DNA of 64,000 nucleotides from NCBI GenBank assembly GCA_934486895.1, contig CAKSQZ010000001.1, forward strand, positions 124,001 through 188,000. Direction: 5' to 3'. The stretch comes from an uncultured Eubacteriales bacterium. Lineage in GTDB: Bacteria > Bacillota > Clostridia > Oscillospirales > Acutalibacteraceae. Below, in pieces: positions 26,108 to 34,493 of this stretch. Under the pieces are notes generated by a model. The model was not told the origin of the DNA and did not search any database. It saw only the letters and a list, made by a program, of their open reading frames with translations. Position numbers and translations under genes: made by a program. Position 1 is the first letter of the stretch; the number at the start of each line of letters is the position of its first letter.

Positions 26108-26818
26108 TTATTCTCCCTTTTCGATTTTTCTGACAATGCACACAGGCGTCTGCTGATCCGACTGATCGAGCGGATTATCCTTAAATACCTGCTTGCAGAA
26201 ATCGATCGGAATACTCTTATCCGATCTGCCGAGTACTTCAACGCCGAGATCGTTAGCGTCGATAACGACGAACTTACAGCCGAGGTGTTCCGACAGCTCC
26301 TTCGCGACCTTATCCGGGTTTGCGGGAGCGAGCTTTGCATAGTGGTTATACGGCGGAATAGTGCAGTCGCACGGACCGTCGATAGCTCTTGCCTTTTCAC
26401 CGAGAATGCGATAGAACACGCCTCTTACGCCGAACAGCTTTGTTACAGCCGAGCAGAAAGACGCAAAAAGGATCCTCGGCAGACCGAGCTCATCGATCGC
26501 AAGCTGCATTGTGCAAGGCATACCGAGACCGATACCGTAGGGCGTTTTATAGACGAATTTCGAGAGAGTTCTCGCCCACCAGCCTGCTTTGATCTGATCG
26601 ACAGGAAATGCTCTGCCCTGAGTTATAGCGACGATCTTTTCGCTCATGAACACATAATCGTCCGGCTCGACATAATCCTTCACATATTTATCAAGAACAT
26701 CGGTGAGAACATCGGTGTCCATTATAACATGGGTTTTTATCGGGTATCTGTTGAATGTTCCGAAATCGGTCTGCCTTTCGAGGCTTTTCGATTCATTCGG
26801 TGAAAACGGCATATCCAT
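26108..26818 (-). CDS. CofE-like (coenzyme F420-0:L-glutamate ligase domain) protein
   Basis: The 236-residue protein resembles F420-0:gamma-glutamyl ligases: PIKTHVIMDTD, the DYVFMSEKIVAITQGRAFPV segment with the conserved SEK(I/V)vaiaqGR pattern near residue 57, and AIDGPCDCTIPPYNHYAKLAP. These Clostridia generally lack F420, so the true substrate is unknown. An amide ligation on another cofactor or peptide is an inference. ATG 26818 follows AAAGGAAG; a GTG seven codons earlier lies inside that ribosome site. It is apparently co-transcribed with the metY copy that starts 1 bp away. Confidence 0.72.
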   Translation of the reverse strand: MDMPFSPNESKSLERQTDFGTFNRYPIKTHVIMDTDVLTDVLDKYVKDYVEPDDYVFMSEKIVAITQGRAFPVDQIKAGWWARTLSKFVYKTPYGIGLGMPCTMQLAIDELGLPRILFASFCSAVTKLFGVRGVFYRILGEKARAIDGPCDCTIPPYNHYAKLAPANPDKVAKELSEHLGCKFVVIDANDLGVEVLGRSDKSIPIDFCKQVFKDNPLDQSDQQTPVCIVRKIEKGE

Positions 26819-26850
26819 TTTAAAAATACTTCCTTTCACGGCGTTCTTTT

Positions 26851-26894
26851 AAAAACACAACAAGCCGCACTTAATGAAAAAGCGCGGCTTTGTG
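26851..26894 (-). terminator. Terminator of the HPr-like small gene
   Basis: A stem around AAAGCCGC/GCGGCTT, extended by CACA/TGTG, with a T-run on the minus strand, lies just past the stop at 26904. Confidence 0.75.
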
Positions 26895-26903
26895 CTAAAA
26901 CTT

Positions 26904-27167
26904 TCAGTCTTGCTTTTCGGGGACCTCTTTATAAAGGTTGAATCTGAAAAGCTTGGTTTCGTCTGCCGGATTTTCACATCTGATATAAGCCTCGGCGATC
27001 ATGCCGCCTTTTATCAGATTTGTAAGACCGACAAGCTGGCAAAGCTTCGACTTTAAGTTGAGGCAATCGCCCTCGTCTGTCTCAAGAAAGACATCGCCCT
27101 CGCAGTTGTCTATCGTTTTAAGAAAATCCTGAAGATCAACATCGTGCAATTCAAGTTTGGATCTCAT
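26904..27167 (-). CDS. Small protein resembling an HPr fold without the active histidine
   Basis: The 87-residue product is not a known named protein to me. Residues 25-55 (DVFLETDEGDCLNLKSKLCQ, then LVGLTNLIKGG) line up with residues 32-60 of the HPr at 22224-22487, including a Ser at the HPr Ser46 position (here Ser40). The GLHARPA phosphorylation motif is missing. I infer a diverged HPr-like or Crh-like regulator; the similarity is by eye and weak. It has its own consensus promoter, an AAAGGAGA ribosome site and a terminator, so it is a stand-alone gene. Confidence 0.65.
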   Translation of the reverse strand: MRSKLELHDVDLQDFLKTIDNCEGDVFLETDEGDCLNLKSKLCQLVGLTNLIKGGMIAEAYIRCENPADETKLFRFNLYKEVPEKQD

Positions 27168-27205
27168 AAAAAATCTCCTTTCTTACCTTCAATACTCGCA
27201 CTTTC

Positions 27206-27234
27206 AGTATAACAAAGTCGGTATTGATTGTCAA
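27206..27234 (-). promoter_or_regulatory. Consensus promoter of the HPr-like gene
   Basis: TTGACA (27234-27229), a 17-bp spacer and TATACT (27211-27206) on the minus strand lie 40 bp from the ATG at 27167. Confidence 0.85.
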
Positions 27235-27281
27235 TCGATTAGATTAAATTTAAATCAGCATATCGCTAAATCTGCGTTAGT

Positions 27282-28664
27282 TCAGCGATTTTTGAGCCGC
27301 TCGCAGAACTTTTTCGCAACTTTATATATATCGCCGCAGCCGAGCGTTATAACAAGATCGCCCGACTTCGCGGTTTTCTCGAGATAATCTGTTATCTCAT
27401 CGAATGTATCAAACTGAACGCTGCCCTCGATCTTATCGCTGAGCTGCTTTGCATGGATACCGTAAGTGTTTTTCTCTCTCGAGCCCATGATCTCGCTCAA
27501 AACAACATGGTCGGGGATCTTGAGCACTCTCACAAAATCATCAAACAGCATGACTGTTCTCGAATAGGTGAACGGCTGGAACACCGCGATAACACGGTCA
27601 TACCCCATGTTCATAGCCGCATTCAGCGTGACTTCCAGCTCTTTCGGGTGATGCGCATAATCGTCCGCCACGGTGATACCGTCATATTCGCCGAGCACTT
27701 CAAAGCGCCTGCCCGCGCCTCTGAACTCCTTGATATTCTTCACAATATCCTCGGGAGAAACGCCGTTTTCGTAAGCGACTGCCGCCGCCGCACACGCATT
27801 CGAGATATTATGCTTTCCCGGAACGCTGACTTCAACCGTGCAGAGCCGCTCGCCGTTGCGGCAAAAATCAAACGAACCGGCGGTCTTAGTGCCGTATTTC
27901 ACATTTTCTGCGCGGTAATCGCAGTTTTCCGACAGACCGTATTTAATAACATCGATACCCGAAACGGCGTCGAGCGTGTTTTCATCGTCGCCGTTTACAA
28001 TGACCTTACGGGCGCGGCTTGCGAATGTATGGAACGACTGCTTTAATCTGTCGAGCGTTTTGAAATATTCCATATGATCGCGGTCGATATTAAGTATAAC
28101 GGCGGTGTCGGGCGAGAGCTTCAGGAAAGTATCGACATACTCGCAGGATTCGACGACCATTGTCTCAGACCTGCCGCTGATACCGTAGGATCCGGTGAGC
28201 GGGAGCTTGCCGCCGATGACTGCGGACGGATCTTTGCCTGCGCCGATCAAGATCTGCGTTGTCATAGCGGTGACAGTGGTCTTACCGTGGGTGCCGCAAA
28301 TGCCGATAACATTATCAAAACGGCGGGTCAGCGCGCCGAGCGCATACGAACGCTCAAGCGTCGGGATACCGAGCCGCTCGGCTTCCACAAGTTCGGGGTT
28401 ATCTTTCATTATTGCAGCGGAATAGATAACAAGGTCGCTCCCGTGAACATTTTCGGGGAAATGCCCCATTGTTATCGGAATACCGAGCGAACGGACTCTT
28501 TTTAAAGAATCGGTTTCGTTGTTATCCGAGCCTGTTATTTTATATCCTTTATTATGAAGTATCTCTGCTATGGGGTTCATTCCCGAACCTCCTATTCCTA
28601 TCATATGGATAAGCTTTGCGTTTCTTATGAGCTCATCTGATTTAAAAGCGTCTTTCAAAGCCAT
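27282..28664 (-). CDS. murC: UDP-N-acetylmuramate--L-alanine ligase
   Basis: MurC adds L-Ala to UDP-MurNAc, the first amino acid of the peptidoglycan stem. The 460-residue protein has the N-terminal loop HMIGIGGSGMNPIAEIL, the ATP site GICGTHGKTTVTAMTTQIL near residue 120, VVESCEYVDTFL, ILNIDRDHMEYF and DDYAHHPKELEVTL near residue 345. The annotated ATG sits only three bases from GGAGG, while a TTG two codons later has ideal spacing, so the true start is uncertain by two codons. Its upstream region is divergent with the CCA-adding enzyme gene. Confidence 0.95.
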   Translation of the reverse strand: MALKDAFKSDELIRNAKLIHMIGIGGSGMNPIAEILHNKGYKITGSDNNETDSLKRVRSLGIPITMGHFPENVHGSDLVIYSAAIMKDNPELVEAERLGIPTLERSYALGALTRRFDNVIGICGTHGKTTVTAMTTQILIGAGKDPSAVIGGKLPLTGSYGISGRSETMVVESCEYVDTFLKLSPDTAVILNIDRDHMEYFKTLDRLKQSFHTFASRARKVIVNGDDENTLDAVSGIDVIKYGLSENCDYRAENVKYGTKTAGSFDFCRNGERLCTVEVSVPGKHNISNACAAAAVAYENGVSPEDIVKNIKEFRGAGRRFEVLGEYDGITVADDYAHHPKELEVTLNAAMNMGYDRVIAVFQPFTYSRTVMLFDDFVRVLKIPDHVVLSEIMGSREKNTYGIHAKQLSDKIEGSVQFDTFDEITDYLEKTAKSGDLVITLGCGDIYKVAKKFCERLKNR

Positions 28665-28741
28665 TACCTCCGTTATTCGATGCGGATGATATTCCGCAAA
28701 TTTTATTATACATTATTTTATCAAAAAAATAAACAGTTATT

Positions 28742-28770
28742 TTGAATTTCGGTTTATTTTATGATATAAT
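28742..28770 (+). promoter_or_regulatory. Promoter of the cca-mtaB-mazF unit
   Basis: TTGAAT (28742-28747), a 17-bp spacer and TATAAT (28765-28770) lie about 60 bp upstream of the cca start. Confidence 0.75.
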
Positions 28771-28836
28771 TAGCAAAGATGTACCCCGCCTTTTTAAACG
28801 GCGAGGTCATTCAGTGCAATCAAGGAGGTGCGTTTA

Positions 28837-29997
28837 TTGCTACCGGAACAAATTATAAACTGTCTTGAAACTCTGAAAAATAATGGGATAACCGCTTATC
28901 TGGTGGGCGGGTGTGTCAGAGATATGCTGCTCGGCACAACTCCGCATGACTATGACATAACATCAAATGCGCCCCCTGATAAGATATGCGCGCTTTTTGA
29001 TAAAGTTATTAAAACAGGACTGAAACACGGCACCGTGACGGTTATTATGAACGGCGAGCCTATTGAGATAACCCGAATGAGGACGGAAAGCGGCTACTCC
29101 GACTTTCGCCGGCCCGACAAGGTCATGCCGACAGACGATATAAAAACCGACCTTTGCCGCCGTGATTTCACGGTGAACGCCATGGCGATGGACATAGACG
29201 GCAAAATTATCGATCCGTTTTCAGGCAGAGACGATCTGAAAAAACGGGTGATAAAAGCAGTCGGAGACCCGAAAGAACGATTTTCGGAGGATGCGCTTCG
29301 GATAATGCGCGCGTTTCGGTTTGCCGCTCAGCTTGGATTCGAGATCGAAGAAAACACGCAAAACGCCGCGGTAAATCTTTGCGGCGAACTTAAATTCATC
29401 AGTGCGGAAAGAATTTTTGCCGAGCTGTGTAAAACGCTTTTGTCGGATTCGCCGCAAAAGCTTTTGCCGCTGATAGAATGCGGCGGACTCAGCCCGTTCG
29501 GCATTGACCGCTGCAGCGGTATTTTCAAAACGGCAAAGCTCAGCCGGGATATAAAGCCGAGGCTCGCACTGTTTTTATCGCTCTGCGGCGCGGACGCCTC
29601 GCAAAGCTGCCGAAAGCTCAAAACTTCGACTGAGTGCAGGCGGTTCTGCGAATATTTTGAGCGGAATAAACTCAGCGGCACCGACAACTGCTCACTCAGA
29701 AAGATCATTTGCGATCTCGGCGAGAGGGACGGCGAGCTGATGTATGAAGCGATATGCGTTTACAATGAGAAAGAACCGAAGAAAGGGATCATCTTAAAAC
29801 TGTCAAAGGGTGCCTGCTCGGTGGACGATCTGCCGATAAACGGAAACGATCTTAAAAAAATGGGATTTTCCGGCAGAGAGATCTCTTTTGTGCTCGACAG
29901 TCTTATAGAAGAAGTCCGCCGTTTTCCGAACAGAAACACCAAAGAGTATCTTATAAAAAGAGCAGAAAGCTTTAAAACAGAAAGGAACATAAAATGA
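28837..29997 (+). CDS. cca: CCA-adding tRNA nucleotidyltransferase
   Basis: The enzyme builds or repairs the 3' CCA end of tRNAs. The 386-residue protein has the class II nucleotidyltransferase core YLVGGCVRDMLLG (about residue 20), HDYDITSNAPPDKI with the catalytic Asp pair, a CRRDFTVNAMAMDIDG segment and RFSEDALRIMRAFRFAAQLGF. I chose the TTG at 28837 because AAGGAGG ends eight bases before it; a GTG at 28828 overlaps that site. No clear HD domain is seen in the C-terminal part. The tRNA-Leu in this window encodes its CCA, so repair is a likely role for that tRNA. Confidence 0.93.
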   Translation: MLPEQIINCLETLKNNGITAYLVGGCVRDMLLGTTPHDYDITSNAPPDKICALFDKVIKTGLKHGTVTVIMNGEPIEITRMRTESGYSDFRRPDKVMPTDDIKTDLCRRDFTVNAMAMDIDGKIIDPFSGRDDLKKRVIKAVGDPKERFSEDALRIMRAFRFAAQLGFEIEENTQNAAVNLCGELKFISAERIFAELCKTLLSDSPQKLLPLIECGGLSPFGIDRCSGIFKTAKLSRDIKPRLALFLSLCGADASQSCRKLKTSTECRRFCEYFERNKLSGTDNCSLRKIICDLGERDGELMYEAICVYNEKEPKKGIILKLSKGACSVDDLPINGNDLKKMGFSGREISFVLDSLIEEVRRFPNRNTKEYLIKRAESFKTERNIK

Positions 29998-31280
29998 GAG
30001 CCGGATTTTACACTCTCGGCTGCAAGGTCAATCAGTATGAGACGCAGCTTATGAGAGAAAGCCTGCAAAAGCGCGGATATGAAATAGTCGAGGCAGACGA
30101 TTGCCCCGATGTTTTTATCATAAATTCCTGCACTGTGACATCGGAGAGCGACCGCAAAACAAGGCAGACTGTGCGTAAATACCGCAGACTGCTGCCTGAC
30201 GCCGTTATCGTTCTCACAGGCTGTGTGCCGCAGGCTTTTCCGAATGTGGCAGACGAGCTTGAATGCGCCGATATAGTTATCGGAAACGCCTGCAACAACG
30301 AGCTGCCCGATCTGCTCGATCGGTTTTTTATCGACCGCAAACGGATCGTCGATATAAAACACCACGACAAGCAGGCACTCGCGAGCACTATTTCGGGATT
30401 TGAGAGCCGAACAAAGGCTTTTTTGAAAATTCAGGACGGGTGCGACAGATTCTGCACCTATTGCATTATTCCGTTTTCACGCGGCAGAATGAGATCAAAG
30501 CCGCTTGACAACATCAGAAGCGAGGTCGAATCGCTCGCAAAGCAAGGGCACAGGGAAGTTGTGCTGATAGGCATAAATCTCACCGCTTATCATACGGACG
30601 ACGGATACGACCTTGCGGACGCTGTTCGGGTAAGCGGCGATGTCGAAGGGATAGAGCGTGTCAGGCTCGGCTCGCTTGAGCCGGATATGATGACCGACGA
30701 GCTTATCTCAAGGCTTAAAGACACAAAAGAGCTTTGTCCGCAGTTTCATTTATCGCTTCAGGCAGGCTGTGATAAAACGCTTAAGAAGATGAACCGCCGC
30801 TACACGACGGATGACTACCGTCATGTTGTGAAAAAGCTGAGACAGGCCTTTGAAAACTGCGCCGTTACCACCGATATTATGGTCGGATTTGCGGGAGAAA
30901 CCGAGCAGGATTTTGAAGAGTCGGTCGCATTTGTGAGGGAGATCGGGTTTTCCAAGGTGAATGTTTTTCCCTATTCCCGCAGAAAAGGCACTGCGGCGGA
31001 CAACTACACCGATCATATCGACGAACACACAAAGCGGTGCCGCACAAAAACGATGCTTGCCGCGGCGGACGAAACTCAGCGCGAATTTTTAAAAAGCCGT
31101 GTCGGAAAGACGATGCCTGTTTTATTCGAGAGTGTCCAGAGGGACGGGCTTATCGAGGGCTACACACCCGACTACACGCTTGTGAGAGCAAGTGCGGACG
31201 CTGATATATGCGGCAGGATAATCGATGTCGAATTGCGCGATATCGAAGGCGGCGGATTTAAAACTGAGATTAACCGATAA
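29994..31280 (+). CDS. mtaB: tRNA (t6A37)-methylthiotransferase MtaB
   Basis: MtaB is a radical-SAM enzyme that converts t6A37 to ms2t6A37 in tRNA. The 428-residue protein has the N-terminal UPF0004 domain with three Cys (FYTLGCKVNQYETQLM, INSCTVT, LTGCVPQ), the radical SAM motif CDRFCTYCIIPFSRGRMRSK near residue 150, and a C-terminal TRAM domain. The GCKVNQYE start and the t6A link distinguish it from RimO, which lies at 42839-44173. ATG overlaps the cca stop by 4 nt. tsaD, which makes the substrate t6A, is at 35687. Confidence 0.93.
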   Translation: MRAGFYTLGCKVNQYETQLMRESLQKRGYEIVEADDCPDVFIINSCTVTSESDRKTRQTVRKYRRLLPDAVIVLTGCVPQAFPNVADELECADIVIGNACNNELPDLLDRFFIDRKRIVDIKHHDKQALASTISGFESRTKAFLKIQDGCDRFCTYCIIPFSRGRMRSKPLDNIRSEVESLAKQGHREVVLIGINLTAYHTDDGYDLADAVRVSGDVEGIERVRLGSLEPDMMTDELISRLKDTKELCPQFHLSLQAGCDKTLKKMNRRYTTDDYRHVVKKLRQAFENCAVTTDIMVGFAGETEQDFEESVAFVREIGFSKVNVFPYSRRKGTAADNYTDHIDEHTKRCRTKTMLAAADETQREFLKSRVGKTMPVLFESVQRDGLIEGYTPDYTLVRASADADICGRIIDVELRDIEGGGFKTEINR

Positions 31281-31397
31281 AAGTATAACTGCGTAAAATA
31301 ATATCGGTGGAGATTTTTTCACCTCGGAATGTTTAAAGCTGTTGAAAACGGGCAAATATATCAACAGAAAAAGACGCAACACGGAGGCAAAAATCTT

Positions 31398-31742
31398 ATG
31401 ACAATCAAAAGAGGAGATATTTTCTACGCAGATCTCAGTCCGGTGGTTGGCTCCGAACAGGGCGGTGTGCGGCCGGTGCTTATTGTGCAAAACGATGTCG
31501 GCAATAAATACAGTCCGACCGTGATAGCGGCGGCGATAACCTCGCAGCAGGCGAAAAACTCATTGCCGACGCATATCCGCATAAACGCAGCAGGCTGCGG
31601 GCTTGCAAAGGATTCGATCGTGCTGCTTGAGCAGGTGAGAACCCTTGATAAAAAGCGGCTCAAAGAAAAGATGGGCGCACTGGATCAGAATTCGATGATG
31701 AATGTTAATGAAGCGCTTTCGGTCAGCTTCGGGCTGAACTGA
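31398..31742 (+). CDS. MazF/PemK-family mRNA interferase (EndoA-like)
   Basis: The 114-residue protein begins [20 protein letters not shown] and has [19 protein letters not shown] and [12 protein letters not shown], which are typical of the NdoA/MazF type. Such enzymes cut mRNA at short sequences. In most Firmicutes a small antitoxin gene lies directly upstream. Here 31281-31397 holds only a 24-codon in-frame extension and no antitoxin-like ORF, so the gene seems unpaired. ATG 31398 has GGAGG 11 bases upstream. It is probably co-transcribed with mtaB. Confidence 0.9.
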   Translation: MTIKRGDIFYADLSPVVGSEQGGVRPVLIVQNDVGNKYSPTVIAAAITSQQAKNSLPTHIRINAAGCGLAKDSIVLLEQVRTLDKKRLKEKMGALDQNSMMNVNEALSVSFGLN

Positions 31743-31748
31743 GATAAG

Positions 31749-31781
31749 AAAAAGGGGAACGGTCAGACCGTTCCCCTTTTT
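31749..31781. terminator. Bidirectional terminator
   Basis: A perfect palindromic stem AAAAAGGGGAACGGTC/GACCGTTCCCCTTTTT with T-runs on both sides lies between the convergent mazF-like and aldolase genes. Confidence 0.92.
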
Positions 31782-31794
31782 AATTTTTCGGGCT

Positions 31795-32769
31795 TTAAAT
31801 ATCAAGGATATTTTTATAAAATTCGCAATAGTCCGTCCTGCCCTGTTCTGTGAAGGCTATTGCTTCTCTGGGGTGGCAGTTCATCAACCCCGTTATCATA
31901 TATTGAATATCAAATCCCCATTTAACTCCGCTTTGCTTCAGCGGAAGCATATATTCCTCGATAAAGGTGAGAAGCGCGAAAAGGCTGTATTTCGGGTTTT
32001 TAAGGAAACCGAGCAGCAATTCCATAGCGCAGTTGCCTGCTCCTCTGCCCATGCCGTTCGCGGTGGCGTCGAGGAAGCTGACGCCGTAGGACAATGTTTC
32101 GATAGTGTTCGCAAAGGCGAGATTTTGATTATTATGAGCATGAAATCCTATTTTCTTGCCGCACTTTTCCGCAAACTCGACATATTTTTTCGCTAGCACC
32201 GCCGACGATTCGGGATAAAAGCTGCCGTAGGAATCAACAAGGTAAACAACATCCGTGGAGCTTTTTCCGATCATATCGAGCGCCGAATCGATCTGAGCCT
32301 CGGTCGCCTGGCTGATCGCCATGATATTGCACGATGTTTCATAGCCGAGCGAATGAAAATACTCGATCATCTCGACTGCCGCGGGAATTTGGTTGATATA
32401 GCAGGCGACGCGCACCATATCTATAACGCTTTCGCTTTTCGGAACAAAATCCGTTTTGTAATCGCATCTGCCGACATCGGCCATAACCGCGATCTTCAGG
32501 TCGCTGTCGTTATCGCCGACGATCTTACGGATATCCTCCTCATCGCAAAACTTCCACTTGCCGAACTTCGATTTATCGAAAAGCCGTTTCGACGCTTTAT
32601 ATCCGAACTCCATATAATCAACGCCGCAGCGCACATTTGTTTCGTAAAGCGCGCGGACAAATTCATCGGTAAATTCAAAGTTGTTGCACAGTCCGCCGTC
32701 ACGCACGGTCGCATCAAGAACCTTGATGTCGTCACGGACTGTCATCAGATCGCCTTTTCTAAGCGACAT
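31795..32769 (-). CDS. HMG-CoA lyase-like (DRE-TIM) aldolase-domain protein
   Basis: The 324-residue protein is a DRE-TIM metallolyase: VLDATVRDGGLCNNFEF near residue 18 (catalytic Arg-Asp), VDYMEFGYKAS, VYLVDSYGSFYPES, the metal-binding GFHAHNNQNLAFANTIE near residue 205, and DATANGMGRGAGN. This architecture is shared by HMG-CoA lyase, 4-hydroxy-2-oxovalerate aldolase and related enzymes. It lacks the DmpG C-terminal domain and partner dehydrogenase, so the substrate is unassigned. ATG 32769 has AAAGGAAG upstream. It is a single gene facing away from the metY leader. Confidence 0.85.
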   Translation of the reverse strand: MSLRKGDLMTVRDDIKVLDATVRDGGLCNNFEFTDEFVRALYETNVRCGVDYMEFGYKASKRLFDKSKFGKWKFCDEEDIRKIVGDNDSDLKIAVMADVGRCDYKTDFVPKSESVIDMVRVACYINQIPAAVEMIEYFHSLGYETSCNIMAISQATEAQIDSALDMIGKSSTDVVYLVDSYGSFYPESSAVLAKKYVEFAEKCGKKIGFHAHNNQNLAFANTIETLSYGVSFLDATANGMGRGAGNCAMELLLGFLKNPKYSLFALLTFIEEYMLPLKQSGVKWGFDIQYMITGLMNCHPREAIAFTEQGRTDYCEFYKNILDI

Positions 32770-32895
32770 TTTGCATCTTCCTTTCGTGTTTCGCTTTAAC
32801 GCTTTAAAGTATATCATTAAACTGCCGGTTTGTCAACCCCAAAAACCCGATTTTTTATGGCAAAAAAATTTTTTCAAAAAAATTTGAAAAACCTA

Positions 32896-32924
32896 TTGAC
32901 AAAATAGGATTTAGCGTGTAATAT
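32896..32924 (+). promoter_or_regulatory. Consensus promoter of the metY copy 1 leader
   Basis: TTGACA (32896-32901), a 17-bp spacer and TAATAT (32919-32924) would start RNA near 32931, giving a leader of about 210 nt. The intergenic region 32770-33140 (371 bp) contains this promoter, the small leader ORF and an AT-rich stretch. No S-box (SAM-I) riboswitch elements or T-box sequence are visible. Confidence 0.9.
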
Positions 32925-33005
32925 ATAAACATACCAACCGCATAGGTTGAACCAAAACCCGAAAACAACGGTGTAACGCTGTTTTAACTGAAAGGAGTCG
33001 GCATA

Positions 33006-33077
33006 ATGAATTTGGTATTATCACTTCTTCGGCATAATTTTCGCAACGGACGAATGTGTCGGCGGATAGATTTTTAA
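33006..33077 (+). CDS. Putative 23-codon leader peptide upstream of metY
   Basis: ATG 33006 follows an AAAGGAG ribosome site at ideal spacing, and the frame stops at 33077. The peptide starts MNLVLSLLRHNF and continues RNGRMCRRIDF, with a single Cys codon (TGT) at residue 18 followed by two CGG Arg codons. The stop lies 63 nt before metY. A weak GATT/AATC stem and a U-rich tract (about 33070-33095) come after it. I infer a regulatory leader peptide sensing cysteine or Cys-tRNA through ribosome position. This is unproven and no database match was made. Confidence 0.6.
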   Translation: MNLVLSLLRHNFRNGRMCRRIDF

Positions 33078-33140
33078 TCGGTATTTATTTTTTAGAGTGT
33101 GAATTATATATTATTTTTTTAAAATGAAAGGAAGATAACC

Positions 33141-34436
33141 ATGAGTTATAATTACGATAAATACAAATTTGAAACTATTCAGCTGCACGCAGGTCAGGAA
33201 TCTCCCGATCCCGCATCGGACGCGAGAGCGGTTCCGATCTATCAGACAACTTCTTATGTCTTTAAAAACTCGGCTCATGCCGCTGCCCGTTTCGGACTGG
33301 CTGACGCCGGAAATATCTACGGCAGACTCACAAACTCCACTGTTGACGCTTTTGAGCAGCGTGTTGCGGCTCTTGAGGGCGGCGTTGCGGCACTCGGTGT
33401 TGCATCGGGCGCGGCGGCAATCACCTATACTATTCTGAATCTCGCGTCTGCCGGCGACAACATTGTGTCGGCACAGACTATCTACGGCGGCACCTACAAC
33501 CTCTTAGAGCATACTCTGCCGCAGTACGGTATCACCACAAAGTTTGTTGATGCGGATGAAGAAGGTGCTTTTGAAAACGCTATCGACGAAAACACCAAGG
33601 CTTTGTTTATTGAGACCATCGGCAATCCGAATGCAACTCTTATCGATATAGAGGAAGTCGCAAAGATCGCTCATGCGCATAAGATCCCGCTTGTTGTCGA
33701 TTCGACATTTGCAACTCCTTATCTTGTTCGTCCTATCGAATACGGTGCAGATATTGTTGTACATTCGGCGACAAAGTTTATCGGCGGCCACGGCACTGCT
33801 ATCGGCGGTGTTATCGTTGACAGCGGTAAATTCGATTGGGAGGCTTCGGGCAAGTTCAAGACTATCACCGAGCCGAACCCGAGCTATCACGGTATCAGCT
33901 TCACAAAGGCTGTCGGCCCTGCCGCATTTGTGACAAAGATCCGTGCGATCCTGCTCAGAGACACCGGCGCAACGCTCGCTCCGCTTCATGCATTCCTGTT
34001 CCTGCAGGGTCTTGAGACTCTCTCGCTGAGAGTTGAGCGCCATGTTGAAAATGCGCTGAAGGTCGTTGACTACCTCGCTCATCATCCGCAGGTCGAGAGC
34101 GTTAATCATCCGTCGCTCCCCGACAATAAGTATAATGCCCTTTATAAAAAGTATTTCCCGAACGGCGGCGCTTCGATCTTCACATTTGATATCAAGGGCG
34201 GCGCCAAGGAAGCTCAGGAATTTATCGATCATCTTGAGATATTCTCGCTGCTTGCGAATGTCGCTGATGTCAAGTCGCTTGTTATTCATCCGGCATCGAC
34301 GACCCATTCTCAGCTCAACGAGCAGGAGCTGCTCGAGCAGGGTATCAAGCCGAACACAATCAGACTTTCGATCGGCACCGAGCATATCGACGATATTATC
34401 GCCGATCTCGATCAGGCTTTCAAGAGCGTTAAATAA
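33141..34436 (+). CDS. metY: O-acetylhomoserine sulfhydrylase-type PLP enzyme (copy 1)
   Basis: The 431-residue protein begins [20 protein letters not shown] and has [50 protein letters not shown], the PLP lysine motif [18 protein letters not shown] and [13 protein letters not shown]. It matches O-acetylhomoserine aminocarboxypropyltransferases of about 430 residues closely. The function is direct sulfide incorporation into homocysteine; some members act on O-acetylserine. It has its own promoter, a leader ORF, AAAGGAAG as ribosome site, and a terminator, so it is monocistronic. Confidence 0.95.
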   Translation: MSYNYDKYKFETIQLHAGQESPDPASDARAVPIYQTTSYVFKNSAHAAARFGLADAGNIYGRLTNSTVDAFEQRVAALEGGVAALGVASGAAAITYTILNLASAGDNIVSAQTIYGGTYNLLEHTLPQYGITTKFVDADEEGAFENAIDENTKALFIETIGNPNATLIDIEEVAKIAHAHKIPLVVDSTFATPYLVRPIEYGADIVVHSATKFIGGHGTAIGGVIVDSGKFDWEASGKFKTITEPNPSYHGISFTKAVGPAAFVTKIRAILLRDTGATLAPLHAFLFLQGLETLSLRVERHVENALKVVDYLAHHPQVESVNHPSLPDNKYNALYKKYFPNGGASIFTFDIKGGAKEAQEFIDHLEIFSLLANVADVKSLVIHPASTTHSQLNEQELLEQGIKPNTIRLSIGTEHIDDIIADLDQAFKSVK

Positions 34437-34451
34437 TCCGCAAAACAAAAG

Positions 34452-34492
34452 ATCCCTGCAAGCCTATAAAGGTTTGCAGGGATTATTTTTTA
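34452..34492 (+). terminator. Terminator of metY copy 1
   Basis: The stem ATCCCTGCAAGCC with GGTTTGCAGGGAT (one G-T pair) is followed by a T-rich run. It overlaps the end of the convergent PyrK-GNAT gene region. Confidence 0.85.
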
Positions 34493-34493
34493 T

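Noticed and set aside
31281..31397. MazE-type antitoxin ORF upstream of the MazF-like toxin
   Set aside because: Only a 24-codon in-frame extension of the toxin is open. No separate antitoxin-like ORF with a start and ribosome site was found.
32770..33140. SAM-I riboswitch upstream of metY
   Set aside because: The conserved stem sequences and the K-turn of the S-box are not visible. The leader ORF explains the region better.
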